Origin: Micromonospora sp. HK10
Lineage (GTDB): Bacteria; Actinomycetota; Actinomycetes; Mycobacteriales; Micromonosporaceae
Direction of reading: 5' to 3'
Assembly: GCF_000982955.1 (NCBI RefSeq)
Contig: NZ_KQ058881.1
Coordinates: forward strand, 1 to 64,000
DNA length: 64,000 bases
Shown here piece by piece: positions 51,598 to 62,705 of this stretch; within the stretch, counting starts at the first letter, position 1; the number at the start of each line of letters is the position of its first letter. The translations under genes and the position numbers were made by a program. A model generated the notes under the pieces. The model saw only the letters and a list, made by a program, of their open reading frames with translations. It was not told the DNA's origin and did not search any database.

Positions 51598-51621
51598 ATA
51601 TTCACATTCACGTGAGCCTGG

Positions 51622-52053
51622 GTGGCAGGGGAGCGGGCGAAACCGGTAGAACCGGCGCCGATCGCCGGCGGGCTACGCGTGCAGGACACGGCCACCGGGG
51701 GTGTCGGTGACGCCCGGCTGCTGCGCCGGGCTGGAGGACTGGCGGGAGTGGACGTCCGTCCTGGACGGCGGCCAGCCCTGGCTGGGACACGATCCCGGTC
51801 CGGAGGTCGAGGTGCGCGGCGCGCTGATCCGCGTCTGACAGCACGGTGGCCGCCGCCGGAGCGGAGCGGACCGGTTGTCGAGTTCGCGCGGGCCGACCTG
51901 CCGGGGCTGCTGGCCCGCGTCCACGCCGACCTGGTGGGATTTCTCGCCCGGCTCGACGCGTGGACGCGTACCGCCGGCCTGGCGGCGAGAGGGAGGCTCT
52001 GGTGGCGGGCCCCGCTGACCCTGCCGGAGGAGGGCCGGCTCGGGTCTACTTGA
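51622..52053 (+). pseudogene. frameshifted remnant of a conserved hypothetical gene
   Basis: The frame from the GTG at 51622 gives a protein-like start (PAPIAGGLRVQDTATGG). At the G5 run 51697-51701 the meaningful reading moves to another frame (VTPGCCAGLEDWREWTSVL, then GQPWLGHDPGPEVEVRGAL), which ends at a TGA at 51837-51839. Protein-like coding then resumes in the first frame (VVEFARADLPGLLARVHADL). At least two lesions are needed, so the gene is decayed, or the assembly has errors here. Function of the parent family is unknown. Confidence 0.55.
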
Positions 52054-52054
52054 C

Positions 52055-52068
52055 ATAATGTACATTAT
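52055..52068. repeat. 14-bp perfect palindrome related to the recombinase site
   Basis: ATAATGTACATTAT matches the centre of the recombinase palindrome (ATAAGGGACATTAT, 51578-51591) at 12 of 14 positions in the same orientation, 477 bp away. TTGACA at 52050-52055 abuts it. Confidence 0.7.
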
Positions 52069-52084
52069 CGAACCGCAAGCCGGC

Positions 52085-52462
52085 TCAGATCAGCTGCACG
52101 TAGGCGGCCCGCCACTGGGGTGAGGGATCCGCGCCGAGGCTCGTCCAGTATTCCCGGCCGGTGACGATCGTGCCGTCGCGCACCGTCCAGAACGACGCCA
52201 CGCGGTGCACCCCCATCGTGTCGTGCGGGACCTCCACCTCGGAGACCACCGCGTCGCCGTCGGCGACGATCCGCAGCACCTTGATCGCCCACCCCTCCGG
52301 GTACTCGGCGTTGATCCGCACGTAGTTGTCGCGGCCCACGATCCGCTCGGCGCTGACCGGCCACTCCACCACCAGGTCCTCGGCGAGCAGCGCGGTGAGC
52401 CCGGGCCAGTCGCGGGCCTGCATGCGATCCCACAGCTGCTGAACAATCTCGGTCGGCTCCAT
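52085..52462 (-). CDS. NTF2-like (SnoaL-type) small protein
   Basis: This 125-residue protein has the cone-shaped NTF2 fold pattern: QLWDRMQARDWPGLTALLAEDLVVEWP, then VGRDNYVRINAEYPEGW and SFWTVRDGTIVTGREYW. These proteins bind or isomerise small ligands; no function assigned. CAGGAT lies 6 nt before the ATG with no ribosome site, suggesting leaderless expression. Confidence 0.78.
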   Translation of the reverse strand: MEPTEIVQQLWDRMQARDWPGLTALLAEDLVVEWPVSAERIVGRDNYVRINAEYPEGWAIKVLRIVADGDAVVSEVEVPHDTMGVHRVASFWTVRDGTIVTGREYWTSLGADPSPQWRAAYVQLI

Positions 52463-52568
52463 GCGCGCATCCTGGCAGCACCCACCGACAACGCGGGCGC
52501 CGCTCAGCGGCGGCCCACTCCCCCTGCCCGGGTCGCGGTCGTGGTCGGGCCCGGGCGGGGCCGGCGGG

Positions 52569-53528
52569 TCACCGCTGGCTGCGGGTCCGGGAGCGGAAGG
52601 TGCGGCGATAGCTGTCCGGAGGTACGCCGACCGTGCGGTGGAAGTGTCGTCGCAGGGTGGTGGCGGTGCCCATGCCGGTGGCCGCCGCGATGGCGTCGAT
52701 GCTGTCGTCGGTGGTTTCCAGCAGTTCCTGGGCGTGGCGGATCCGTTGGGTGAGCAGCCATTGCAGCGGCGTGGTGCCGGTCACCGACCGGAAGTGGCGG
52801 GCCAGGTTGCGGGAGCTCATCCGGGCCTGGCGGGCCAGGTCCTCGACGGTCAGCGGGTGGTCCAGGCGGCGCAGCACCCAGGGGAAGAGGTCGGCGAGGG
52901 GGTGGTTGCCGGGGGCGGGCACCGGGGTGGTGACGAACTGGGCCTGGCCGCCGTCGCGGTGCGGGGGCACGACGAGGCGGCGGGCCACCGCGTTGGCGGT
53001 CGAGGAGCCGTGGTCGAGGCGGACCAGGTGCAGGCACAGGTCCATGGCGGCGGCCTTGCCGGCGGAGGTGAGCACGCGGCCGTTGTCGACGTAGAGGACG
53101 TCCGGGTCCACCCGTACCCGGGGGTGGCGGGTGGCGAGGTCCCGGGTGTGGGCCCAGTGGGTGGTGGCGCGTTGGTCGTCGAGCAGGCCGGCGGCGGCGA
53201 GCACGAACGCGCCGGTGCAGAGGGAGGCGACGCGGGCGCCGGCGTGGTGGGCGGCGCGGACGGCGTCGACCAGGTCGGCCGGGGGTGGGACGTCGATGTC
53301 GGCCCAGCCGGGGACGATCACGGTGTCGGCGTGTGGGAGGTGGTCGAGGCCGTGGTCGGGTTCGATCCGGAATCGGCCGGCGGGCACCGGTGCGGGTCCG
53401 CAGAGGTCGAGGCGGTACCAGTGGTCCACGATGCCGGTCGCGCTGAGGTCGGTGCCGAAGACCTCGCAGGCCAGGGAGAGTTCGAAGGGCAGCATGCCGT
53501 CGGTGACGGCGAGCGCGACGGTGTGCAC
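52569..53528 (-). CDS. GlxA-type AraC regulator with amidase-like sensor domain
   Basis: This 319-residue regulator combines an N-terminal DJ-1/PfpI (GATase1-like) domain, with the cysteine of VASLCTGAFVLAAAG, and a C-terminal AraC domain (MSSRNLARHFRSVTGTTPLQWL, then AAATGMGTATTLRRHFHRTVGVPP). GlxA-type regulators often sense nitrogenous or aldehyde metabolites. TACAAT 7 nt before the GTG gives a leaderless start. It diverges from the saccharopine-dehydrogenase-like gene, a likely target. Confidence 0.9.
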   Translation of the reverse strand: MHTVALAVTDGMLPFELSLACEVFGTDLSATGIVDHWYRLDLCGPAPVPAGRFRIEPDHGLDHLPHADTVIVPGWADIDVPPPADLVDAVRAAHHAGARVASLCTGAFVLAAAGLLDDQRATTHWAHTRDLATRHPRVRVDPDVLYVDNGRVLTSAGKAAAMDLCLHLVRLDHGSSTANAVARRLVVPPHRDGGQAQFVTTPVPAPGNHPLADLFPWVLRRLDHPLTVEDLARQARMSSRNLARHFRSVTGTTPLQWLLTQRIRHAQELLETTDDSIDAIAAATGMGTATTLRRHFHRTVGVPPDSYRRTFRSRTRSQR

Positions 53529-53535
53529 GTCCGAA

Positions 53536-53541
53536 ATTGTA
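53536..53541 (-). promoter_or_regulatory. -10 hexamer, leaderless GlxA-type gene
   Basis: TACAAT on the minus strand ends 7 nt before the GTG at 53528. Confidence 0.55.
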
Positions 53542-53627
53542 CGGGTGTTGGCGTTCCAGACACTCGTGGGGAGCGTTCCGGGCCGTGAGGATGGTGGGGA
53601 CGGTTGGTCTGAGCACAGGAGAAGACG

Positions 53628-54656
53628 ATGACTTCGGGGCTTGCGGTGGCGGTGTTCGGCGCGTACGGGCACACCGGGCGGTTTGTGGTGGCGCGGTTGC
53701 GCGAGTGCGGGTTCGTGCCGGTGCTCAGCGGACGGGACGTGGACAAGCTGAAGGCGTTGGCGTACGAGTCGGGGCTGGAGGCCCGGCCGGCGTCGGTGGA
53801 TGATCCGGCGGCGCTGGACCGGGCGGTGGCCGGCACGTCGGCCGTGGTCAACTGTGCCGGGCCGTTCGCCACGACGGCCGCGCCGGTGATCGAGGCGGCG
53901 CTGCGGGCCGGTATCCCGTATGTGGATGTGGCGGCCGAGATCGAGGCGAACCTGGACACGTTCGCGCACTTCGGCGAGCGGGCGCGGGCCGCGGGGGCGG
54001 TGGTGGTGCCGGCGATGGCGTTCTACGGCGGTCTGGGTGATCTGCTCGCCACCGCCGCGCTGGGCGACTGGGCTGCGGCCGACGAGGCGCACGTGGCGTA
54101 CGGGCTGAGCGGTTGGCACCCGACGGCGGGGACGCGGGCCGCGGGGGTGGTCTCCCGGCAGCGGCGGGGTGGGCGGCGCGTCCGGTACGCCGGCGGGCGG
54201 TTGGAGTACCGCGACGACGCGGCGCCGACGCTGGAGTGGTCCTTCCCGGATCCGGTGGGCGCGCGGGCCGTCATCGGGGAGTTTTCGATGGCCGACGTGG
54301 TCACCATTCCGAGTCACCTGGCCATCCCGGAGGTGCGGACGTACATGACGGTGGAGGCGGCCCGGGACCTCGCGGCCGCGGAGACGCCGGGGCCGGCGCC
54401 GGCTGACGGGAGTGGGCGGTCCGCGCAGACGTTCCTGGTCGACGTGGTGGTGCGGGCCGGCGGCCGGGAGCGGCGGGCGGTGGCGTCGGGGCAGGACATC
54501 TACGCGGTCACGGCGCCGCTGGTGGTGGAGGCGGTCGACCGCATCCTCACGGGGCGGACCAGGACGGTCGGGGTGGCCTCCGCCGGGGAGATCTTCGACG
54601 CGGCCGATTTCCTGCGGGCGCTGTCGCCGATCATCTCGGTGGACCTGCGTCCGTAG
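53628..54656 (+). CDS. saccharopine dehydrogenase-like NAD(P)-binding protein
   Basis: This 342-residue protein opens with the Rossmann motif AVFGAYGHTGRFVVARL and continues VVNCAGPFATTAAPVIEAAL and GIPYVDVAAEI, typical of the saccharopine-dehydrogenase N-terminal superfamily of unknown substrate. AGGAGA precedes the ATG. It is divergent from the GlxA-type regulator, which may control it. Confidence 0.85.
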   Translation: MTSGLAVAVFGAYGHTGRFVVARLRECGFVPVLSGRDVDKLKALAYESGLEARPASVDDPAALDRAVAGTSAVVNCAGPFATTAAPVIEAALRAGIPYVDVAAEIEANLDTFAHFGERARAAGAVVVPAMAFYGGLGDLLATAALGDWAAADEAHVAYGLSGWHPTAGTRAAGVVSRQRRGGRRVRYAGGRLEYRDDAAPTLEWSFPDPVGARAVIGEFSMADVVTIPSHLAIPEVRTYMTVEAARDLAAAETPGPAPADGSGRSAQTFLVDVVVRAGGRERRAVASGQDIYAVTAPLVVEAVDRILTGRTRTVGVASAGEIFDAADFLRALSPIISVDLRP

Positions 54657-54749
54657 GGCGGTGTGCCGGGGCGCGGGTGGCCCGCTCCCCCGGGCGTGCC
54701 GGTGCGGGGGTTCCCGGGCCGGGTGTGCGGGGGTCGCCCGCGGGTGGTC

Positions 54750-54785
54750 GGGTGTGCGGCGCCCCCGGAAGGGCGCCGCACACCC
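54750..54785. terminator. perfect convergent terminator
   Basis: A perfect 15-bp stem (54750-54764 with 54771-54785) around CCGGAA lies between the ends of two convergent genes. No U-tract. Confidence 0.75.
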
Positions 54786-54792
54786 GGTCGGC

Positions 54793-57186
<2,394 letters not shown>

Positions 57187-57248
57187 GCTGTCTCCCCTGC
57201 TGTGCGACGGGCCCGCCGCGTGGCCGGCCGGCCCGGATCGGTCCCGGG

Positions 57249-57698
57249 TCAGGCTAGTCGTGGCCCCGCGCCGCCCGCTTCTCGATTCCTGACCGGCCGG
57301 GTGACCTGTTTGGCCAGGCAGGCGGGCAGGCCGGCGGTGGCCTGGGCGGCCTCGTCCCGGTAGACGCTGGGCGGCACGCCGACCAGTTCGCTGAACCGGG
57401 TGCTGAACGTGCCCAGCGAGGAGCAGCCGACGGTGAAGCAGACCTCGGTGACGCTCAGGTCGCCGCGGCGCAGCAGCGCCATGGCCCGCTCGATGCGCCG
57501 GGTCATCAGGTACGAGTACGGGGACTCGCCGTAGGCGGCCCGGAACTGGCGGCTGAGGTGCCCGGCGGACATGTGCACGCCCCGGGCGAGCGCCTCGACG
57601 TCCAGCGGCTGCGCGTACTCCCGGTCGATCCGGTCGCGGACCCGGCGCAGCCGCGCGAGGTCGTGCAGCCGCTGCTCGGCGTCGGATCTGCTGGTCAT
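57249..57698 (-). CDS. AraC-family transcriptional regulator, DNA-binding domain only
   Basis: This 149-residue protein is essentially an AraC domain: ARGVHMSAGHLSRQFRAAYG, MTRRIERAMALL and the second helix-turn-helix TEVCFTVGCSSLGTFSTRF with ELVGVPPSVYR. It has no separate sensor domain. It lies 62 bp upstream of the UvrA2-like gene and probably regulates or is cotranscribed with it. Confidence 0.87.
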   Translation of the reverse strand: MTSRSDAEQRLHDLARLRRVRDRIDREYAQPLDVEALARGVHMSAGHLSRQFRAAYGESPYSYLMTRRIERAMALLRRGDLSVTEVCFTVGCSSLGTFSTRFSELVGVPPSVYRDEAAQATAGLPACLAKQVTRPVRNREAGGAGPRLA

Positions 57699-57798
57699 CC
57701 CCGTGATCGTGCCATGGCCGGCCCGGGTTGCCCACCACCGGCCGGCCGCGTGCGACGTGGCGTCCGGCGTGCGGCGGCCTGTCCGGTTCGCCGGGGTG

Positions 57799-58650
57799 CT
57801 AGCGCAGCCGGCGGGCGGTGAACCGGGTGGGTGGGTCGGCGATGGCGTCCTGGGCGGCGACGAGTTGCAGCTCGCGGGTGCCCGCGGCGAGCGTCGCGTC
57901 GAGCACCGCGAAGATCGAGTTGGTGGTCTTCTCCAGGGCGGCGGCCGGTGACCCGGTGCTGCACAGGTGGGCCAGGTACAGCGCGGCGGTGACGTCGCCG
58001 CCGCCGTTGGGGGTGATCGGCAGCAGCGGGGTGGTGACCGCCCAGGCGCCCTCGTCGGAGACCGCCACGACCTCCAGGTGACCGGCGGGCAGGTCGCCGT
58101 GCAGGACGCTGGTGACCAGGACGTGCCGGGGACCGGTGGCCCGCACGGAGTCGACGGCGGCGAGCAGGTCGTCGATGGTGTCGGTGCTGCGCCCGGCGAG
58201 GAACTCCAGCTCGAACTGGTTGGGGGTGACGATGTCGGCGCGCGGCACGACGGTGTCGCGCAGGTACTCGGGGATGCCGGGGCGGACGAACATGCCGCGG
58301 CCGACGTCGCCCATCACGGGGTCGCAGCAGTAGACCGCGTCCGGGTTGGCGGCCTTGACCCGGTCGACGGCGTCGAGGATGACCGCGCCCATCGCCGGGT
58401 CACCCTGGTAGCCGGAGAGCACCGCGTCGGCGGTGCCGAGGACTCCCCGGTCCTCGATGCCGGCGATGACGTCGGCGACGTCGGCCGGGGCCAGCAGCGG
58501 GCCGCGCCACGCGCCGTAGCCGGTGTGGTTGGAGAAGTGCACGGTGAGCACCGGCCAGACCTCGTGCCCGAGTCGTTGCAGGGGGAACACGGCGGCGGAG
58601 TTGCCGACGTAGCCGTAGGCGACCGAGGACTGCACGGACAAGATCTTCAC
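57799..58650 (-). CDS. pdxY: pyridoxal kinase
   Basis: This 283-residue ribokinase-family enzyme phosphorylates pyridoxal to PLP. It begins with [24 protein letters not shown], contains YCCDPVMGD and [10 protein letters not shown], and ends with the anion-hole region [17 protein letters not shown], where GGGD replaces the more usual GTGD. The GTG start has no ribosome site; GACGAT lies 6 nt upstream. PLP is the cofactor of SelA and GcvP in this window, though no linkage is implied. Confidence 0.92.
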   Translation of the reverse strand: MKILSVQSSVAYGYVGNSAAVFPLQRLGHEVWPVLTVHFSNHTGYGAWRGPLLAPADVADVIAGIEDRGVLGTADAVLSGYQGDPAMGAVILDAVDRVKAANPDAVYCCDPVMGDVGRGMFVRPGIPEYLRDTVVPRADIVTPNQFELEFLAGRSTDTIDDLLAAVDSVRATGPRHVLVTSVLHGDLPAGHLEVVAVSDEGAWAVTTPLLPITPNGGGDVTAALYLAHLCSTGSPAAALEKTTNSIFAVLDATLAAGTRELQLVAAQDAIADPPTRFTARRLR

Positions 58651-58730
58651 GCGCTCATCGTCGCATCCCGCGCGGTGTGCCGGTCGCACGACCGGCAGGG
58701 TTGCCGGTGGCGGGCGAGGTCCGGTGCCGG

Positions 58731-59459
58731 TCAGAGGCCGCCGGCGATGCGCAGGACCGCGCCGGTGGTGTAGGAGGAGTCGGGGCCGAGGAGGAAGGCG
58801 ATGGCGCCGGCGATCTCGTCGGGCTCCCCGGCCCGGCCCAGCGGGATGCGACCGGCGGCGCTGTCGGGCCGGTCGGGCGCGCCGGAGAGGGCGTGGATCT
58901 CGGTGCGGATGATGCCGGGGGCCACGGCGTTGACCCGGATGCCGCGGGGGGCGAGTTCCTTGGCCAGGCCGACGGTGAGGGTGTCGGTGGCGGCCTTCAC
59001 GGCGGCGTAGTGGATGTATTCGCCGGGGCTGCCGAGGGTGGCCGCGGCGGAGGAGACGTTGACGATGGCGCCGCCGTCGGCCATCCGGCGCGCCGCCTGC
59101 TGGGCGCAGAGCACGTACCCGACGAGGTTGACGTCGACGACGCGGCGCAGGTCGTCGGCGCGCAGCTCGGTGAAGGGGCCGATCGGGCTGGTGATGCCGG
59201 CGTTGTTGACCAGGCCGGTGAGGGGGCCGAGGTCGGCGGCGGCGTCGAAGAGGCGCCGCACCTGGTCGGGGTCGCTGGTGTCGGCCGCGACGGCCACCCC
59301 GCGGCCGCCGGCGGCCTCGATGTCGGCCAGCACCGCCCGGGCGGCGGCGTGGTCGCTGCGGTAGCCGATGGCGACGTGGTGGCCCGCGGCGGCCAGCCGC
59401 CGGGCGGTGGCGGCGCCGATGCCACGGCCGCCGCCGGTGACGATGGTGACGGACGTCAA
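58731..59459 (-). CDS. SDR-family oxidoreductase (FabG-like)
   Basis: This 242-residue classical short-chain dehydrogenase has TGGGRGIGAATA, NNAG, the serine of VNVSSAAA and the catalytic YAAVK. It ends with the usual GRAGEPDEIAGAIAFLL. Substrate unknown. It starts with TTG, supported by GGGAGAGG 3-4 nt upstream and by the absence of ATG or GTG before the Rossmann motif. Divergent from the patatin gene. Confidence 0.9.
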   Translation of the reverse strand: MTSVTIVTGGGRGIGAATARRLAAAGHHVAIGYRSDHAAARAVLADIEAAGGRGVAVAADTSDPDQVRRLFDAAADLGPLTGLVNNAGITSPIGPFTELRADDLRRVVDVNLVGYVLCAQQAARRMADGGAIVNVSSAAATLGSPGEYIHYAAVKAATDTLTVGLAKELAPRGIRVNAVAPGIIRTEIHALSGAPDRPDSAAGRIPLGRAGEPDEIAGAIAFLLGPDSSYTTGAVLRIAGGL

Positions 59460-59538
59460 TGCCCTCTCCCCTGCCCCGTTGGTGTGGGTGACGTTACCGT
59501 GGCCGGGACGGGATGCGGGTGGAGAGGACGGTCACACC

Positions 59539-60372
59539 ATGGCGCGGGCGTTGGTGCTGGGTGGCGGCGGGGTGACCGGCGTGGCGTGGGAGTTGGGGCT
59601 GCTGGCCGGGCTGGCCGACCGGGGCGTGGACCTGGCCGGCGCGGACCTGGTGGTGGGCACGTCGGCGGGATCGGTGGTCGGGGCGCAGGTGTGCTCCGGC
59701 ACGCCGCTGGCGGAGCTGTACGCGGCGCAGCTGCGCCCGCCGCGTGGTGAGCTGACCGCCCGGCTGGGGGTGGCGGTGCTGCTGCGCTGGGCGTGGGCGG
59801 GCGCCCGGGGCGGCGACGCGCAGCGGTCACGGGCGCGGGTCGGGGCGATGGCGCTGGCCGCGCGTACCCCGTCGGAGGCGTCGCGGCGGGCGGTGCTGGA
59901 GTCCCGGTTGCCGGTGCGGGAGTGGCCGGCGCGGCGGCTGCTGGTGACGGCGGTCGACGCGGCCTCCGGCGAGTTCGTGGTCTTCGACGCCGACGCCGGG
60001 GTGTCGCTGGTGGACGCGGTCGGGGCCAGTTGCGCGGTGCCCGGGGTGTGGCCGCCGGTGACCATCGGGACGCGCCGCTACGTCGACGGTGGGGTGCGCT
60101 CGTCGGTGAACGCGGACCTGGCGGCCGGCGCGGCGGCGGTGGTGGTGTTGGCGCCGGTGACGGCCGGGTTCGGTCCGGGGCCGCGGCTGGCGGCGCAGGT
60201 GGCCCAGTTGCGGTCGGCCGGGTCGCGGGTGGTGGTGGTGACCCCGGACAGCGGATCGCGGCGGGCGATCGGCCGGAACCTGCTGGATCCGGCGCGGCGG
60301 GCCGGGTCGGCGCGGGCCGGGCACGCGCAGGCGGCGGTGGTGGCCGCCGAGGTGGCCGCGGTGTGGGATTGA
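59539..60372 (+). CDS. patatin-like phospholipase
   Basis: This 277-residue protein has the oxyanion loop GGGGVTG, the nucleophile elbow VGTSAGS and the catalytic aspartate in YVDGGVRSS, the Ser-Asp dyad of patatins. No signal peptide, so probably cytosolic or membrane-associated. ATG with GGAGAGGACGG upstream. Lipid acyl hydrolase activity is expected; the substrate is unknown. Confidence 0.9.
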   Translation: MARALVLGGGGVTGVAWELGLLAGLADRGVDLAGADLVVGTSAGSVVGAQVCSGTPLAELYAAQLRPPRGELTARLGVAVLLRWAWAGARGGDAQRSRARVGAMALAARTPSEASRRAVLESRLPVREWPARRLLVTAVDAASGEFVVFDADAGVSLVDAVGASCAVPGVWPPVTIGTRRYVDGGVRSSVNADLAAGAAAVVVLAPVTAGFGPGPRLAAQVAQLRSAGSRVVVVTPDSGSRRAIGRNLLDPARRAGSARAGHAQAAVVAAEVAAVWD

Positions 60373-60415
60373 CCGCCTAGGCTCACCGGGTCGGCGCGAC
60401 GGGCGGAGGTGCCAG

Positions 60416-60874
60416 GTGGCTGTGGGTGTCGGGGATCAGGTCGCGGATTTCGCGCTGCCGGACGAGACGGGCACGCTACGGCGGTTGTCGGAGTTCCTGG
60501 CGGCCGGGCCGGTGGTGCTGTTCTTCTACCCGGCGGCGATGACCCGCGGGTGCACGGCGGAGAGCTGCCACTTCCGCGATCTGGCGGCGGAGTTCGCCGC
60601 GGTCGGCGCGCAGCGGGTGGGCATCAGCCGGGATCCGGTGGACCGGCAGGCGGAGTTCTCCCGGCGGCACGGCTTCGACTATCCGCTGCTGTCCGACGTC
60701 GACGGGACGGTGGCGGACGCGTTCGGGGTGCGCCGGCGGCTGCCGCTGGGGGCGTTGAGCACGCGGCGGATGACGTTCGTGATCGACCCGGACCGGCGGG
60801 TGCTCGCCGTGGTGCACAGCGAGCTGAGCATGACCGAGCACGCCGACGCGGCGCTGCGCGCGCTGGGGGGTTGA
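60416..60874 (+). CDS. peroxiredoxin, BCP/PrxQ type
   Basis: This 152-residue thiol peroxidase has the peroxidatic cysteine in YPAAMTRGCTAESCHFRDL, with the resolving cysteine five residues later, the intrahelical pair of PrxQ. It reduces hydroperoxides using thioredoxin. GTG start with GGAGGTGCC upstream. TAGGCT at 60378-60383 may be its -10. Confidence 0.92.
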   Translation: MAVGVGDQVADFALPDETGTLRRLSEFLAAGPVVLFFYPAAMTRGCTAESCHFRDLAAEFAAVGAQRVGISRDPVDRQAEFSRRHGFDYPLLSDVDGTVADAFGVRRRLPLGALSTRRMTFVIDPDRRVLAVVHSELSMTEHADAALRALGG

Positions 60875-60940
60875 TCTTCCGGTTGTCGCAGTCGGCTGGT
60901 ATCAAGGCTGCAATCAGACAGGTGTACGGAAGAGGGCGTG

Positions 60941-61624
60941 ATGGCGGGTCAGGGTTTGTCCACTGACGAGGTGCAGGGCATCCGGGAAGCGTTGGCGGCG
61001 GGCCGCAAGCCGCGGGTGGTGTTCACGGCGGCGGCGGGTCAGATGGCCGGGCAGCTCGGGCAGGTGGTGGAGCTGACCGACCCGGAGCTGTCGGAGGAGT
61101 TCGTGGTGGTCCGCTTCGGCCGCGACGAGCTGCCCTTCTCCCCCGCCGACGTGGCGATCGCGCCCAAGGGCGCCGGGCGTAAGCCGGCCGAGGCGAAGCC
61201 GCCCGTCGAGGAGCCGCCGGCGCCGGCGGAGCCGGCGTTCGTGTTGGACGCGCCGCCGGTGCCGGCGCCGCGCCGGGAGGAGCCGAGGGTGGCGCAGCAG
61301 CAGGCGGAGCCGAAGCCGGCACGGCGGGCGGTGAAGGCGGTGAAGCCGAAGGGCCCGGCCGGGCTGACCGTGACGCTGGCGTACGCCGACGGCGAGTGGA
61401 CGGTGGCCGCGCAGCAGGGCACGAAGGCCCTCGCCAAGCCGTACGTGGTGAAGCCGGCGGAGGCGCTGCGGATGGTGGCGCTGGTGGACGTGCCGGGGGT
61501 GCAGGAGGCGGTGGAGCAGATCCTCGCCGCCGAGCGCGCCGAGGCGGAGCAGCAGGCCGAGAAGCTGCGCGCCGAGTTGGCGGAGATCGAGGCCCGGTTG
61601 GCGGAGCTGCGCGAGGCCCACTGA
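60941..61624 (+). CDS. conserved hypothetical protein with proline linker and C-terminal coiled coil
   Basis: This 227-residue cytosolic protein has three parts. An N-terminal domain of about 80 residues (STDEVQGIREALAAGRKPRVVF, EEFVVVRFGRDELPFSPADV) is followed by a Pro/Ala/Glu-rich linker. A C-terminal domain (GLTVTLAYADGEWTVAAQQG) ends in a coiled coil (EAEQQAEKLRAELAEIEARL). Homologues occur in actinomycetes without assigned function, as far as I recall. ATG at 60941 or GTG at 60938, after GGAAGAGGG. Confidence 0.65.
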   Translation: MAGQGLSTDEVQGIREALAAGRKPRVVFTAAAGQMAGQLGQVVELTDPELSEEFVVVRFGRDELPFSPADVAIAPKGAGRKPAEAKPPVEEPPAPAEPAFVLDAPPVPAPRREEPRVAQQQAEPKPARRAVKAVKPKGPAGLTVTLAYADGEWTVAAQQGTKALAKPYVVKPAEALRMVALVDVPGVQEAVEQILAAERAEAEQQAEKLRAELAEIEARLAELREAH

Positions 61625-61736
61625 GCCCCGCCGCGCGTCCCGGTCGGAAATCGCCTCGGCCGGGCGCGCGGCATCTGCTGGGTTTCCGCCGCGTCCTCGA
61701 CGAGGCCGGAGGGAACCGCTTCCTGGAAGGACCGCC

Positions 61737-61742
61737 TAGGCT
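61737..61742 (+). promoter_or_regulatory. -10 hexamer, leaderless
   Basis: TAGGCT ends 6 nt before the GTG at 61749. No Shine-Dalgarno. Confidence 0.55.
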
Positions 61743-61748
61743 GCCCCG

Positions 61749-62624
61749 GTGGGTTACTGGGGCACGGTGGTGGTGGCGCGGCCTGACGGTCTGCTGGTCG
61801 ACCAGGACGATGTCGGCGGATTCGGATACCGACACCGGTGGCTGCGGGAGCTGAGTGACGGCTGGCAGCTGCTGGAGACCAGCGGGTGGAACGATCCTCC
61901 GGACCTGCTCGCTCCGGCCGGCGCGCTCGCCACCTCGACGGGGCGGCCGGTCTTCGCCGCCTACGTCAGCGACGGCGACTGCGCGGTGATGGCGACGGCG
62001 ACGCCGGACGAGGTGGGACCGTTGACGCACCTGTGGGACACCGACCGACCGTGCGGGGTCTACCGGCACCAGCCGCGCGGGCTGCCGGAACCGGTCGGAC
62101 GCACCGCTGACGAGGTGATCGCGGAGTTGATGGCGTGGTCGGCGGCGGCCGGGCTTCGGGCGGACGCGACCCGGCTGCGAGCGGTGCTGGGACACGAGCA
62201 TCCGGTCGAGGCGGACGATCTGCTGTTCGCGCTGGTGAAGGCGCTGGGAGTGGCGAGGATCGGCCGGACCCGACCGTGGACGGTGCCGCTGGAGCAGCAC
62301 CCCTTCGCGTCGGTCACGGACATCCTGGCGTCGCGGGCCCGGGCGGAGGCGGCGTACCGGCAGGCGGCGGTCGAGGACGGTGCGGAGCCCGACGAGCCGG
62401 AGGCGCCGTGGGAGGCAGCGGCGATCCGGCTGGAAGAGGAGCTGTGGGCGTCGTTGTACCGCCCGGAGGTGGACGTCGCGGGTCTGGCGCGGCGAGCGCA
62501 GCGGCTGCGGGCGGAATATGACGTCGCCAGGGGTCGGCGACCACGGCCGCCTCACGGCCCTCTCAGTCGGGAGCACCCGTGGAATTCCGGCCGCGTGTGG
62601 GCGGACAGGCGGGCCACCGATTGA
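61749..62624 (+). CDS. hypothetical protein
   Basis: This 291-residue soluble protein begins MGYWGTVVVARPDGLL and contains LRELSDGWQLLETSGW, VFAAYVSDGDCAVM and a helical C-terminal half. No known domain is recognised. It looks like a genuine gene from codon use, a leaderless -10 at 61737 and the strong intrinsic terminator just after it. Confidence 0.6.
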   Translation: MGYWGTVVVARPDGLLVDQDDVGGFGYRHRWLRELSDGWQLLETSGWNDPPDLLAPAGALATSTGRPVFAAYVSDGDCAVMATATPDEVGPLTHLWDTDRPCGVYRHQPRGLPEPVGRTADEVIAELMAWSAAAGLRADATRLRAVLGHEHPVEADDLLFALVKALGVARIGRTRPWTVPLEQHPFASVTDILASRARAEAAYRQAAVEDGAEPDEPEAPWEAAAIRLEEELWASLYRPEVDVAGLARRAQRLRAEYDVARGRRPRPPHGPLSREHPWNSGRVWADRRATD

Positions 62625-62646
62625 CCGCCCCTCCCCTGAACGCCCC

Positions 62647-62687
62647 GCGGGGCCGGTGCGACCCCCTCGCACCGGCCCCGCGTTTTT
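62647..62687 (+). terminator. strong intrinsic terminator
   Basis: A perfect 15-bp stem, GCGGGGCCGGTGCGA with its complement, around CCCCC is followed by GTTTTT. It ends the plus-strand transcript; cydB converges from the other side. Confidence 0.9.
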
Positions 62688-62705
62688 CCGCGCTCACGCC
62701 GTCGA

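Noticed and set aside
49123-51615. An 830-codon plus-strand frame
   Set aside because: Runs antisense across folD, the nucleotidyltransferase and the recombinase, all of which have clear motifs on the other strand.
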